Shown: in pieces, positions 1-4,822 of the stretch
Layout of the letters: each line of letters opens with the position of its first letter
Numbering within the stretch: the stretch's first letter is position 1
DNA from: an uncultured Clostridia bacterium
GTDB lineage: Bacteria > Bacillota > Clostridia > Oscillospirales > Acutalibacteraceae
Assembly (NCBI GenBank): GCA_946405565.1
Contig: CAMJHU010000150.1
Coordinates: forward strand, 1-5,837
DNA: 5,837 bases
Direction: 5' to 3'
The notes under the pieces: model-generated
The model's database searches: none
Told to the model about the DNA's origin: nothing
The model's input: only the letters and a program-made list of their open reading frames with translations
Position numbers and translations under genes: made by a program

Positions 1-33
1 CTCCGAAAATCCCTGAAATACGGGATTTCGGAG
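1..33. terminator. Strong terminator-like hairpin at the left edge
   Basis: The left arm (1-13) pairs with the right arm (22-33) to give a 12-bp stem with one bulged A and an 8-nt loop (14-21). On the plus strand the stem is followed by CTTTT and a further T-rich stretch (34-46), as in a rho-independent terminator for a rightward gene lying left of the window. Read leftward, the stem is preceded by AACAAAAG, so it could also be a bidirectional terminator closing the leftward operon. The bases that would show a minus-strand U-tract are outside the window. Confidence 0.6.
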
Positions 34-158
34 CTTTTGTTCGTTATTCCCACTCTTTGGCAGATGGGTGATATAATATCCGTCAGGCGTATTAAAAAAT
101 ACATTATGTTTATAATATCCGATGATTGCAATAGATTCATGGAGACATGATTTTTCTG
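34..158. other. AT-rich stretch without a confident gene
   Basis: This stretch is clearly more AT-rich than the genes to its right. It holds an 11-bp direct repeat, TATAATATCCG, at 72-82 and 111-121. Two minus-strand frames stay open to the window edge. One begins with an ATG at 138-140 but has no ribosome binding site. The other has a more protein-like composition (for example NTPDGYYITHLPK) but no ATG, GTG or TTG start downstream of the preceding gene. Both run through the hairpin at 1-33, which argues against either being coding unless that hairpin serves only the opposite strand. No coding call is made. Confidence 0.4.
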
Positions 159-365
159 TTACGCTTTTGTTACACCCAGTTCCACGAGGTAAAGCTTGAC
201 CGCCGTTTCGTAAAAATCCGATCTGCTTATAGACATCTTCTTTCTGGTCTCATCGACCGCGTCGACGGTATCGGTTTCGGTGAAAATGGTGATGGGTACT
301 CGCCGCGAGTTGCCTTTCAGCGGTCTGCCGGGTTTGGTGATCTCTTTAACTGCCACTTTAGCCAT
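159..365 (-). CDS. Ribbon-helix-helix (CopG/Arc-like) DNA-binding protein
   Basis: This is a 68-aa protein. The start is the ATG at 365, preceded by GGAGG (375-379) at 9-nt spacing; the frame opens further upstream, but that part lies inside the preceding gene. Residues 22-28 (RVPITIF) look like the DNA-contacting beta strand, about 31-43 the first helix and about 47-63 the second, with SRSDFYETAV at the turn, as in the CopG/Arc/MetJ superfold. A basic N-terminal arm (KPGRPLKG, residues 11-18) contains a GRP core like an AT-hook. Such proteins bind operator repeats as dimers and often repress their own operon. The gene overlaps the preceding 73-aa gene by 8 nt and is the last confident gene of the leftward run. 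Repeats at 588-620, in the promoter of this pair, are a plausible target (inference). It could instead be the antitoxin of a TA pair, but no recognisable toxin is adjacent. Confidence 0.8.
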   Translation of the reverse strand: MAKVAVKEITKPGRPLKGNSRRVPITIFTETDTVDAVDETRKKMSISRSDFYETAVKLYLVELGVTKA

Positions 366-579
366 TTGTATCAACCTCCGTTTCGGTTTTCTTTTGCATA
401 GCCGCCAGCATATTATACGCTGCTTTGTAGCTATTTGCCGCACCGCGCATGGCAGCTAATTCGATTTCGAGCGTCATAATTTTCTCTACTGCTTCTTCAA
501 GTATGGCACATTCAGAAACCATGTCCGGCATGGAATCAGCCAGAGTGAGCAGGTTCCTGATCAGTCTTGTATTCTGCAT
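358..579 (-). CDS. Small helical hypothetical protein
   Basis: This 73-aa protein is not recognised. ATG 579 has GGAGG (587-591) at 7-nt spacing. The sequence is almost entirely helix-forming: residues about 20-65 alternate Leu/Ile/Met with Glu/Lys/Ala in a heptad-like pattern (for example ILEEAVEKIMTLEIELAAM), which suggests a short coiled coil or helical bundle. The last seven residues are polar. It is the first gene of a two-gene unit with the ribbon-helix-helix protein and overlaps it by 8 nt, so the two are probably translationally coupled. It has its own candidate promoter just upstream (610-637). It has neither cysteines in a metal-binding pattern nor a membrane segment. A regulatory partner of the DNA-binding protein is possible but unproven. 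Confidence 0.7.
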   Translation of the reverse strand: MQNTRLIRNLLTLADSMPDMVSECAILEEAVEKIMTLEIELAAMRGAANSYKAAYNMLAAMQKKTETEVDTNG

Positions 580-587
580 TATTCAAC

Positions 588-634
588 CTCCAAAACACGT
601 CATAAACGCATCATAAACGCTTCATGGTGCGTTT
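588..634 (-). repeat. Tandem 11-bp repeats plus inverted half-site (candidate operator)
   Basis: Read on the minus strand there are three iterations with an 11-bp period: GCGTTTATGAT (620-610), GCGTTTATGAC (609-599) and a degenerate GTGTTTTGGAG (598-588), the last running into the Shine-Dalgarno sequence. The first two share 10 identical bases. An inverted half-site AAACGC (minus strand, 634-629) faces GCGTTT (620-615) across 8 nt. The period is about one helical turn, as expected for a protein binding side by side along one face. The array covers the -10 and the predicted transcription start of the promoter at 610-637. Confidence 0.6.
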
Positions 635-637
635 CAA
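610..637 (-). promoter_or_regulatory. Candidate sigma-70/SigA promoter for the 73-aa and RHH genes
   Basis: The minus-strand -35 TTGAAA (637-632) and -10 TATGAT (615-610) each match consensus at 5 of 6 bases and are separated by 16 nt. Transcription would begin near 603 and give a leader of about 23 nt containing the Shine-Dalgarno sequence for ATG 579. The -10 lies inside the first tandem repeat, so a repeat-binding protein would block RNA polymerase. The call rests on motif matching only. Confidence 0.5.
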
Positions 638-654
638 AACGTACAGCGTGTGTT

Positions 655-975
655 TTACGAATCGTTTTCTTCGCTTTTTTCTATTTCCTTGAAAATATCA
701 AGCAGTCCACGTTCTTCAAGTCGTCTTTTCACAAGGAATTCAAGAACATCATCGTGTGCGTACTTCGCAAATTCGCGCATCCATTCACGATAATTTGACG
801 CCAATTCCATAAGGCGTTTATTTCCGATGCCGGATACCTCATAAGCCGCCAGAATTGTCGCTGCGGCATTGACGGACTCAAACCTTTCAAGTGTTTCCGC
901 TAAGATTTTAGCGGCTGACTGTGTTGTCAAATAGCCACTTTTAACTTTCTTTTCAGGTGCAATGTGTGATTTCAT
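655..975 (-). CDS. Helical hypothetical protein following the radical SAM gene
   Basis: This 106-aa protein is not recognised. The start is ATG 975, preceded by AGGAGGTGA (988-980) at about 4-7 nt; a longer frame reaches 1023 but overlaps the radical SAM gene and places this site inside the coding sequence. The predicted structure is nearly all helical: residues about 18-47 (SAAKILAETLERF, then an Ala-rich helix), 50-72, and a charged C-terminal helix (residues about 75-100) rich in Arg, Lys and Glu ending in an acidic tail. There is no cysteine motif, signal peptide or membrane segment. Only 4 nt separate it from the radical SAM stop, and the ribosome binding site is formed by that gene's last codons (AGG AGG TGA). 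Translation is therefore very likely coupled, which makes a functional partnership plausible but not shown. Confidence 0.75.
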   Translation of the reverse strand: MKSHIAPEKKVKSGYLTTQSAAKILAETLERFESVNAAATILAAYEVSGIGNKRLMELASNYREWMREFAKYAHDDVLEFLVKRRLEERGLLDIFKEIEKSEENDS

Positions 976-979
976 CGTT

Positions 980-1897
980 TCACCTCCTGCAAGAATAATC
1001 TTCAAATCTTGGAATTGTTTCAAATATGGCTCTCGCGTTTACCCAGCGTTGCAATTTTCGGATTACATGACCTTGCGGGAGCTTTTCTTTTTCATAAATC
1101 ATGACATACGGCCAGTAACCTAACTCTCGCAACGTGTAAATGCGCTCCAAGTCCTGATCCAGCGTCGTGTTGAAATTTGTCAGCACATACACGCAGAGTT
1201 TCCGTTTGTCCCATTGAGTAATTTCTTTGAATGCTCTGAATTTTGGAACAATCGCATCCTTGTCCTCATACCTGTCCCAAGCGAAATGAATGCGCTTGAT
1301 TTTCATGCGCTTAAGGCATTCGGCTTTTTCGGCGGTGATTATTCTGATGTCACAGCCTTGCGAGAAATCAATCCAAGCATTGCTACCAATAAGCTGATCG
1401 CTCAATTCCTGCCAGTCTGGACAAGCAAACATATTCGGGTCGAGAAGGCATATGTTTCTCTGACCATTCCAGAATTCGGATAGATCAGCCACCTTTTGAC
1501 TACATCGACCTTCTTTTTTGCCTACTATGCAAAAATCGCATCCACGCGGGCAACCTCGCGTCAGAAATCCATATGCCGTGTGCCTTACCTCTGGAATTTT
1601 GTCATAGTAAAGCGAGTAATCAGGATAGATATGCTCTACACAGTCCGGCAAAGGCTCGCCTCCGTCGGGATAAAAGTAGCCTGTACCGCCTTTTTGGATT
1701 ATATCGGCATTGATGAAATACGGATAATCATCTGTGAAAGTGAAGACCTTCGACATATAGACCTTGTCAAAATGACCTCCAAACATCGGGTCATACCATT
1801 CCACGTTGTCCCCAATCGCTTTATGATATGCAGATAGTTTCATCAGGGGCAGATTTGGAAAATTATGCCCGTCTACATCAATCAGTCCGATTCGCAT
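980..1897 (-). CDS. Phage-type radical SAM protein (B12-binding-like N-terminus)
   Basis: This 305-aa protein has the radical SAM cluster motif CX3CX2C at C116, C120 and C123 within TRGCPRGCDFC, the form typical of COG1032-type (B12-binding-associated) enzymes. These residues would hold a [4Fe-4S] cluster that cleaves S-adenosylmethionine to a 5'-deoxyadenosyl radical. The stretch LLDPNM (151-156) fits the second strand of the partial TIM barrel. Residues 1-100 (starting MRIGLIDVDGHNFPN) resemble the Rossmann-like N-domain of that group but lack the cobalamin DxHxxG motif, so B12 binding is doubtful. ATG 1897 is served by AGGA (1912-1909) at 11-nt spacing, and the site overlaps the ASCH stop region. 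Length and C-terminus (RWVNARAIFE, then RFEDY) look complete. The substrate is unknown. The family occurs in Firmicutes phages; the adjacent ASCH and MazG genes hint at a nucleotide or RNA substrate (inference). Confidence 0.88.
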   Translation of the reverse strand: MRIGLIDVDGHNFPNLPLMKLSAYHKAIGDNVEWYDPMFGGHFDKVYMSKVFTFTDDYPYFINADIIQKGGTGYFYPDGGEPLPDCVEHIYPDYSLYYDKIPEVRHTAYGFLTRGCPRGCDFCIVGKKEGRCSQKVADLSEFWNGQRNICLLDPNMFACPDWQELSDQLIGSNAWIDFSQGCDIRIITAEKAECLKRMKIKRIHFAWDRYEDKDAIVPKFRAFKEITQWDKRKLCVYVLTNFNTTLDQDLERIYTLRELGYWPYVMIYEKEKLPQGHVIRKLQRWVNARAIFETIPRFEDYSCRR

Positions 1898-1913
1898 GGT
1901 TCATTGCATCCTC

Positions 1914-2675
1914 TCATGTAGCGGGCATAAGCACCGGCTGATCTGCGGATGGAGCAGCGGCCATGTCGGCAAACTGTAGTGGTTTCTCGCATCGTTCAAA
2001 TTCAATCACCCACACCCACGGGTTTGCGTCCACCCCGAAAAGTTCTCTGTTTGCGGGTTTTAAACAGTTCTGCCACATTGCAATAAAATCGCAACCATAG
2101 CGACAGCCTTCCCGCACAATCTGATTGTTTGGCCCCCGAGGATCATCAAAGATTTCTTCCAATCGCTCCACATGAACGTCCGTCACACGGAGGAATATCC
2201 GCGCCGCTTCTTTTGGCATATGGAGGGAAGGTCGCCAGAGCATATGCAACTCGCGCTCTTCTGATTTATCGAAATCGGCGCGGTACATATAACCGCTGAT
2301 GCCATCGAGAAAGCTGCCGTCGCGTTTGTGGTATTCTTCAAACCAGGCTTCATTGCACAGGTACGCATCTGAATGCTCAATATACCCTCTGTTCCACGTC
2401 TCCCGCACATAGATAATATCATCGGTATGGCAAGGTGGCGTCCAGTGGCGGTTTAATTCCTCGCTCGTTAGTCCTTCCGGCAATTTCCATTTGTCGCCCC
2501 AATACTTATAAGTATTGGGACCCGGATAGCTCCACGAACCATGCTTGTACCCTGCCATGCAATAGCAGATTCTTCCCATAGGCTGCGGCTTTACCACTCG
2601 CCGCGTCACGGTCTTGCGTCCGTCCAGAATTGCCCGAACCATGTCAGTGTTAAATATAATCGACTTAATCGCCAT
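1914..2675 (-). CDS. Phage ASCH (PUA-like) domain protein
   Basis: This 253-aa protein starts at ATG 2675, 7 nt after AAAGGAGG (2690-2683). The N-terminus matches phage ASCH proteins: the segment FNTDMVRAILDGRKTVTRR (8-26) contains the GxKxxTxR signature with K21, T24 and R25. DIIYVRETW (86-94) supplies a conserved acidic residue (E92), and WRPSLHMP (147-154) is another hallmark. The C-terminal part has ANPWVWVIEFER, the last beta strand of the fold. ASCH domains are PUA-like and thought to bind RNA. The E. coli relative YqfB hydrolyses N4-acetylcytidine using a Lys, a Thr and a Glu, and similar residues are present here, so a hydrolase or nucleoside-binding role is possible (inference). The stop of the MazG-like gene overlaps this start by one base (TGATG). 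The last 20 or so residues (AAAPSADQP) look disordered. Confidence 0.85.
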   Translation of the reverse strand: MAIKSIIFNTDMVRAILDGRKTVTRRVVKPQPMGRICYCMAGYKHGSWSYPGPNTYKYWGDKWKLPEGLTSEELNRHWTPPCHTDDIIYVRETWNRGYIEHSDAYLCNEAWFEEYHKRDGSFLDGISGYMYRADFDKSEERELHMLWRPSLHMPKEAARIFLRVTDVHVERLEEIFDDPRGPNNQIVREGCRYGCDFIAMWQNCLKPANRELFGVDANPWVWVIEFERCEKPLQFADMAAAPSADQPVLMPAT

Positions 2676-2968
2676 CAGCCCGCCTCCTTTGTGATCCGGC
2701 TGACCTCACGGTCGGTCTTCGCTTCTGCGATCTGCGCCACTTCTCCTTCGCAGTCGTAGGCGTACATCATCTGATCCAGCATTACAACCACGTCAGCCAT
2801 CTCCTCTTTGAGATGGCTCAAAGCCGCCACCTTGTCTTCCGGCTTGCTGGCGCGTCTGACTTTCAGGGCTGCCTGTGCAAGCTCGGACGCTTCCTCGGCG
2901 GTTTGAGCAAGCTGTTCTTCCGTGCTGTAATAGCCGAGGATAAATTTAATCTTGGATTCGTATGTCAT
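2675..2968 (-). CDS. MazG-like nucleotide pyrophosphohydrolase
   Basis: This 97-aa all-alpha protein carries the MazG-type metal-binding signature: EExxE at E25, E26, E29 (EEASE) and ExxD at E56, D59 (EEMADVV), with a spacing inside the family's 12-28 range. These acidic residues bind Mg2+, and the family cleaves (d)NTPs to NMP plus pyrophosphate; some phage members have been proposed to lower (p)ppGpp or to clear modified dNTPs. The single-domain length fits the small phage type rather than double-domain cellular MazG. ATG 2968 follows GGAGG (2980-2976) at 7 nt and overlaps the preceding stop in an ATGA, so translation is coupled. It sits directly before the ASCH and radical SAM genes, which suggests nucleotide-pool or modified-nucleotide work. 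The exact substrate cannot be told from sequence. Confidence 0.87.
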   Translation of the reverse strand: MTYESKIKFILGYYSTEEQLAQTAEEASELAQAALKVRRASKPEDKVAALSHLKEEMADVVVMLDQMMYAYDCEGEVAQIAEAKTDREVSRITKEAG

Positions 2969-3228
2969 ACCTTTTCCTCCGCGTAAAGATTTGTCAGCTT
3001 ATTTTTTACGATGCGCATTGCACCGACCTTTCTGCATATATCGTTCTTGAACTGTTCTGCTTCAGCAGGAGTAGAAAAACGAGCAATGTCCTCGGCGAGA
3101 CCGCCGTTTGTGTTTGCCACCACAATATACGGGTCGTTCTCGTGCTTAATGTCGTTGTCAATGTATGTGAAAATACGCTCCACAAAATTGAGGTTAATAA
3201 TTGCTCCTGTCTGTGTTTTGAGCCACAT
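2965..3228 (-). CDS. Small phage protein of unknown function (87 aa)
   Basis: No function is recognised. The start is taken as ATG 3228 because AAGGCGGTGAT (3243-3233), a 10 of 11 match to the ideal Shine-Dalgarno, lies just upstream; the frame extends to 3276 but would then enclose this site. The N-terminus (MWLKTQTGAIINLNFVERIF) and a following VVANTNGG turn suggest a beta-rich first half, with an alpha-helix at about 53-68 (TPAEAEQFKNDICRKV). This layout, 'strand-loop-strand, then a helix over aligned Glu/Ala', recurs in small Firmicutes phage proteins that begin MWLKT or MIIKT with a GxxVNL turn, but no role is known to me. It overlaps the membrane-protein gene by 35 nt and the MazG-like gene by 4 nt. 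Confidence 0.7.
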   Translation of the reverse strand: MWLKTQTGAIINLNFVERIFTYIDNDIKHENDPYIVVANTNGGLAEDIARFSTPAEAEQFKNDICRKVGAMRIVKNKLTNLYAEEKV

Positions 3229-3604
3229 GCTTATCACCGCCTTCCCATGCGATTTTTGCGGGCATCTCCTGTACATTAATTTTTATGATGGCGTCGAGAG
3301 GAATGTAGCTTACATAATTATCAGAAATTATCACGAATACGCCGTCGCGAATCATATATGCTTTTACATTTTCGATTCTCTCAACGCCTGCTATGTTGTA
3401 TATTTTAACATCTACCAGATACGGTTTCTTCTGTAATACTCGCTTGACCAGTTCCTCTTTCGCCATCTCGCTGACCTTACTGTGCTGGAACAGCATTCGC
3501 TCCTTGGTGTAACAGACAAATGACATGACCATCAGTCCGACCAGGAACATCGTCGCGGCAACCGCCAACATGATGAGCAATATCAGTCTCGATTCGTCAC
3601 TCAT
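3194..3604 (-). CDS. Single-pass membrane protein, hypothetical
   Basis: This 136-aa protein starts at ATG 3604, with GAGGAAG (3619-3613) at 8 nt; an in-frame GTG at 3613 abuts that site too closely to be the start. Residues about 7-32 (LILLIMLAVAATMFLVGLMV and following) form one strong transmembrane helix. The acidic N-terminus (MSDESR) and the basic residues just after the helix (YTKER) predict N-out, C-in topology. The cytoplasmic part has a charged helix (about 41-60, KVSEMAKEELVKRVLQKK), then alternating hydrophobic residues (about 65-115) that look like a small beta domain. There is no lipobox, no cleavage site and no holin-like second helix. It is the first gene after the 116-nt intergenic gap and its candidate promoter. 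Function is unknown; a membrane-anchored superinfection or host-takeover factor is only a guess. Confidence 0.72.
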   Translation of the reverse strand: MSDESRLILLIMLAVAATMFLVGLMVMSFVCYTKERMLFQHSKVSEMAKEELVKRVLQKKPYLVDVKIYNIAGVERIENVKAYMIRDGVFVIISDNYVSYIPLDAIIKINVQEMPAKIAWEGGDKHVAQNTDRSNY

Positions 3605-3625
3605 GGACTTCACTTCCTCGCTCGA

Positions 3626-3694
3626 AGCCCTCCCCTGCCCTATTATGAGACCAAAATAGGGGCGTTTTAACCTTCAGGGGGGTGGGGGAGGGCT
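3626..3694. repeat. Nested inverted repeats with a G-run cluster
   Basis: A perfect 10-bp inverted repeat, AGCCCTCCCC (3626-3635) with GGGGAGGGCT (3685-3694), encloses a second perfect 7-bp one, CCCTATT (3638-3644) with AATAGGG (3655-3661), which has a 10-nt loop. The plus strand has four G-runs: 3659-3662, 3677-3682, 3684-3688 and 3690-3692, separated by 14, 1 and 1 nt, so a G-quadruplex is possible. No U-tract follows the outer stem on either strand, so it is not a classic terminator. It may form a structured leader for the membrane-protein mRNA. Confidence 0.55.
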
Positions 3695-3696
3695 AT

Positions 3697-3724
3697 ATTA
3701 AATCTGAATGTCTTGATATGTCAC
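3697..3724 (-). promoter_or_regulatory. Candidate SigA promoter for the membrane protein to radical SAM block
   Basis: The minus-strand -35 GTGACA (3724-3719) and -10 TTTAAT (3702-3697) match consensus at 5 of 6 positions each, with a 16-nt spacer. Transcription would start near 3690, inside the outer arm of the inverted repeat at 3626-3694, and give a leader of roughly 85 nt before ATG 3604. The -35 overlaps the stop codon of the zinc-ribbon gene. This is the longest gap in the leftward gene run, which is where an internal promoter would be expected. The call is by motif only. Confidence 0.42.
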
Positions 3725-4212
3725 TTCGCCTTGTCCCAGTCGAGAGCCTGACCGCAATAGGAACAGAAGCGACACTCTGGAGAATCTACATACTTTTTGA
3801 CGCTCGCTCCGCAAGCCGGATTGGGGCAACGATAGTGTGGCACGGCATTAAGATCACCGATGGGAGCTTTAGGCATCTGCTTTTCGAGAGCTTCACATCC
3901 CAATCTCAGCGCATCAACGTCGCGCTGGAATACATCGTCCAGTTCGCCGTTTTCATCTCGGTGGGTATTGGCATCGCGGATAAGGTCTTCGAGTTGAGAA
4001 ACCGCCTGTCCGATTGACAGGGGGAAATCATATTCTTTGAAGGTGATTCCAAAGTCCTGAATGCCTTTTTCGGTAGAGATGTATTCCTTCAAATAATCTC
4101 TCGCTTCTTCTTCACAGCTAAAGAGGATGGGTTTCTTATCGATACCTACCACCCACGCATTTTCATTGGTGGAGCTGCCGCCGGTCGATTTGCATATCAA
4201 TATGCCTTTCAT
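3721..4212 (-). CDS. Phage zinc-ribbon protein, function unknown
   Basis: This 163-aa protein starts at ATG 4212, preceded by GGAGGAGGA (4227-4219) at 6 nt; the frame opens at 4230 but would then include this site. The C-terminus is a zinc ribbon: CPNPAC (C129, C134) and CSYCGQALDW (C150, C153), plus an extra C147. The CGQALDW ending recurs in many Firmicutes phage proteins of unknown function. Before it, residues about 73-115 (IGQAVSQLEDLIRDA and DVDALRLGCEALEKQ) form two helices, the common 'AL..ALEKQxP' hairpin placed before phage zinc ribbons. The N-terminal 60 residues are a mixed alpha/beta part I do not recognise. Protein or nucleic-acid binding is the likely general role. It overlaps the preceding 90-aa gene in an ATGA and is the last gene before the 116-nt gap. 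Confidence 0.75.
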   Translation of the reverse strand: MKGILICKSTGGSSTNENAWVVGIDKKPILFSCEEEARDYLKEYISTEKGIQDFGITFKEYDFPLSIGQAVSQLEDLIRDANTHRDENGELDDVFQRDVDALRLGCEALEKQMPKAPIGDLNAVPHYRCPNPACGASVKKYVDSPECRFCSYCGQALDWDKAK

Positions 4213-4481
4213 TTGTATTCCTCCTCCCATCGTTTTACAGCTTCATTAAGTGCGTTCGAGAAAGCTCGCATACTTTCCAGCTTTGTAAAATACAATATTG
4301 TGTATAATCCATCTATGTCGGCGGTTTCAATCGTCTCGCCAGCGGCATATTTGTGTCCGTCCTTCAGACTGACAATATTACATTCGTATCCACTCAACCT
4401 GCCGGACGGTCCGATAATTACCGCTTTGTTATGAATATCTCCTGCTCCGAAGACAATGTAGGGAGCGCTTTTTCGGTTCAT
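4209..4481 (-). CDS. Hypothetical protein, 90 aa
   Basis: This protein is not recognised. ATG 4481 has GGAGG (4493-4489) at 7 nt and overlaps the previous stop in an ATGA; the stop in turn overlaps the zinc-ribbon start, also as ATGA. The first two thirds alternate hydrophobic and glycine-rich segments (YIVFGAGDI, AVIIGPSGRLSGYECNIV), suggesting a small beta fold. It ends with a strand LYTILYF and a helix from about residue 67 (TKLESMRAFSNALNEAVKRW). There are no cysteine clusters or membrane segments. The tight overlaps on both sides show that it is translated as part of the operon. Confidence 0.7.
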   Translation of the reverse strand: MNRKSAPYIVFGAGDIHNKAVIIGPSGRLSGYECNIVSLKDGHKYAAGETIETADIDGLYTILYFTKLESMRAFSNALNEAVKRWEEEYK

Positions 4482-4822
4482 TCTTCATCCTCCTCGAACC
4501 AGTATGCGATAATCTCCTTGATGTTGCGGTCTATCTCTTCCGGCAGGTTCAGCGGCTTCCAGTGAGAAACGATTGACGGCCATAACGATGGCGTAGGATC
4601 GCTGTCATAACGTACATCAACGCCTTCTTCCGACGCTTTGAACAGTTCGTCTACACACAGGAAACAGTCTCCGATACAGTCATCCTTGTGAAATAGGACT
4701 ATTTTTGGAAACCTATCGCTGTATCGTTGAATGATAACGCAAAGCTCGCCGTCAGCAGGAAGGACATCTTCCGACATCTCGAACCACTCACCCTGCGTCG
4801 GGATTTCAACTGTTATCTGCAT
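4478..4822 (-). CDS. DUF551-like protein (divergent)
   Basis: This 114-aa protein starts at ATG 4822, 7 nt after AGGAGG (4835-4830); a longer frame to 4870 is rejected because it would include this site and overlap the Lar-like gene further. It has the two ends of a DUF551 domain: GEWFEMSEDVLPADGELCVI (about 11-30), corresponding to the family's 'WI.v.e.LP..G..Vlv', and SHWKPLNLPEE (86-96), corresponding to the closing 'tHWmPLPePP'. The middle (about 50-60, with C49, C53 and C56 near CIGDCFLC) is where DUF551 proteins vary. An acidic helix (residues 97-114) is added at the C-terminus. DUF551 is widespread in phages and its function is unknown. A second, clearer copy lies at 5029-5676. The start overlaps the Lar-like gene by 17 nt. 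Confidence 0.65.
   Translation of the reverse strand: MQITVEIPTQGEWFEMSEDVLPADGELCVIIQRYSDRFPKIVLFHKDDCIGDCFLCVDELFKASEEGVDVRYDSDPTPSLWPSIVSHWKPLNLPEEIDRNIKEIIAYWFEEDEE

Noticed and set aside
147..401. Open frame on the plus strand across the RHH gene
   Set aside because: It lacks a ribosome binding site and is the antisense shadow of the RHH gene and the end of the 73-aa gene.
159..579. Toxin-antitoxin pair
   Set aside because: The RHH protein could be an antitoxin, but its 73-aa partner shows no known toxin motif and looks like a helical bundle.
976..1023. N-terminal extension of the 106-aa protein to 1023
   Set aside because: It would overlap the radical SAM coding sequence and put a perfect AGGAGGTGA site inside the gene, just before the internal ATG.
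1214..1837. Two plus-strand open frames opposite the radical SAM gene
   Set aside because: They are antisense to a gene with a clear family signature and have no family features of their own.
980..1897. Viperin-like defence enzyme
   Set aside because: The CX3CX2C motif alone is shared by all radical SAM proteins; the TRGCPRGCDFC context and the B12-like N-terminal domain point to a different group.
2183..2422. Second minus-strand frame inside the ASCH gene
   Set aside because: It is wholly internal to a well-supported gene, has a low-complexity composition and no convincing ribosome binding site.
2962..3436. Overlapping plus-strand frames opposite the 87-aa and membrane-protein genes
   Set aside because: They are rich in Cys, Phe and Ile as antisense shadows often are, and the minus-strand genes have strong start signals.
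3626..3694. Outer inverted repeat as a rho-independent terminator
   Set aside because: No T-tract follows the stem on either strand and the loop is very long.
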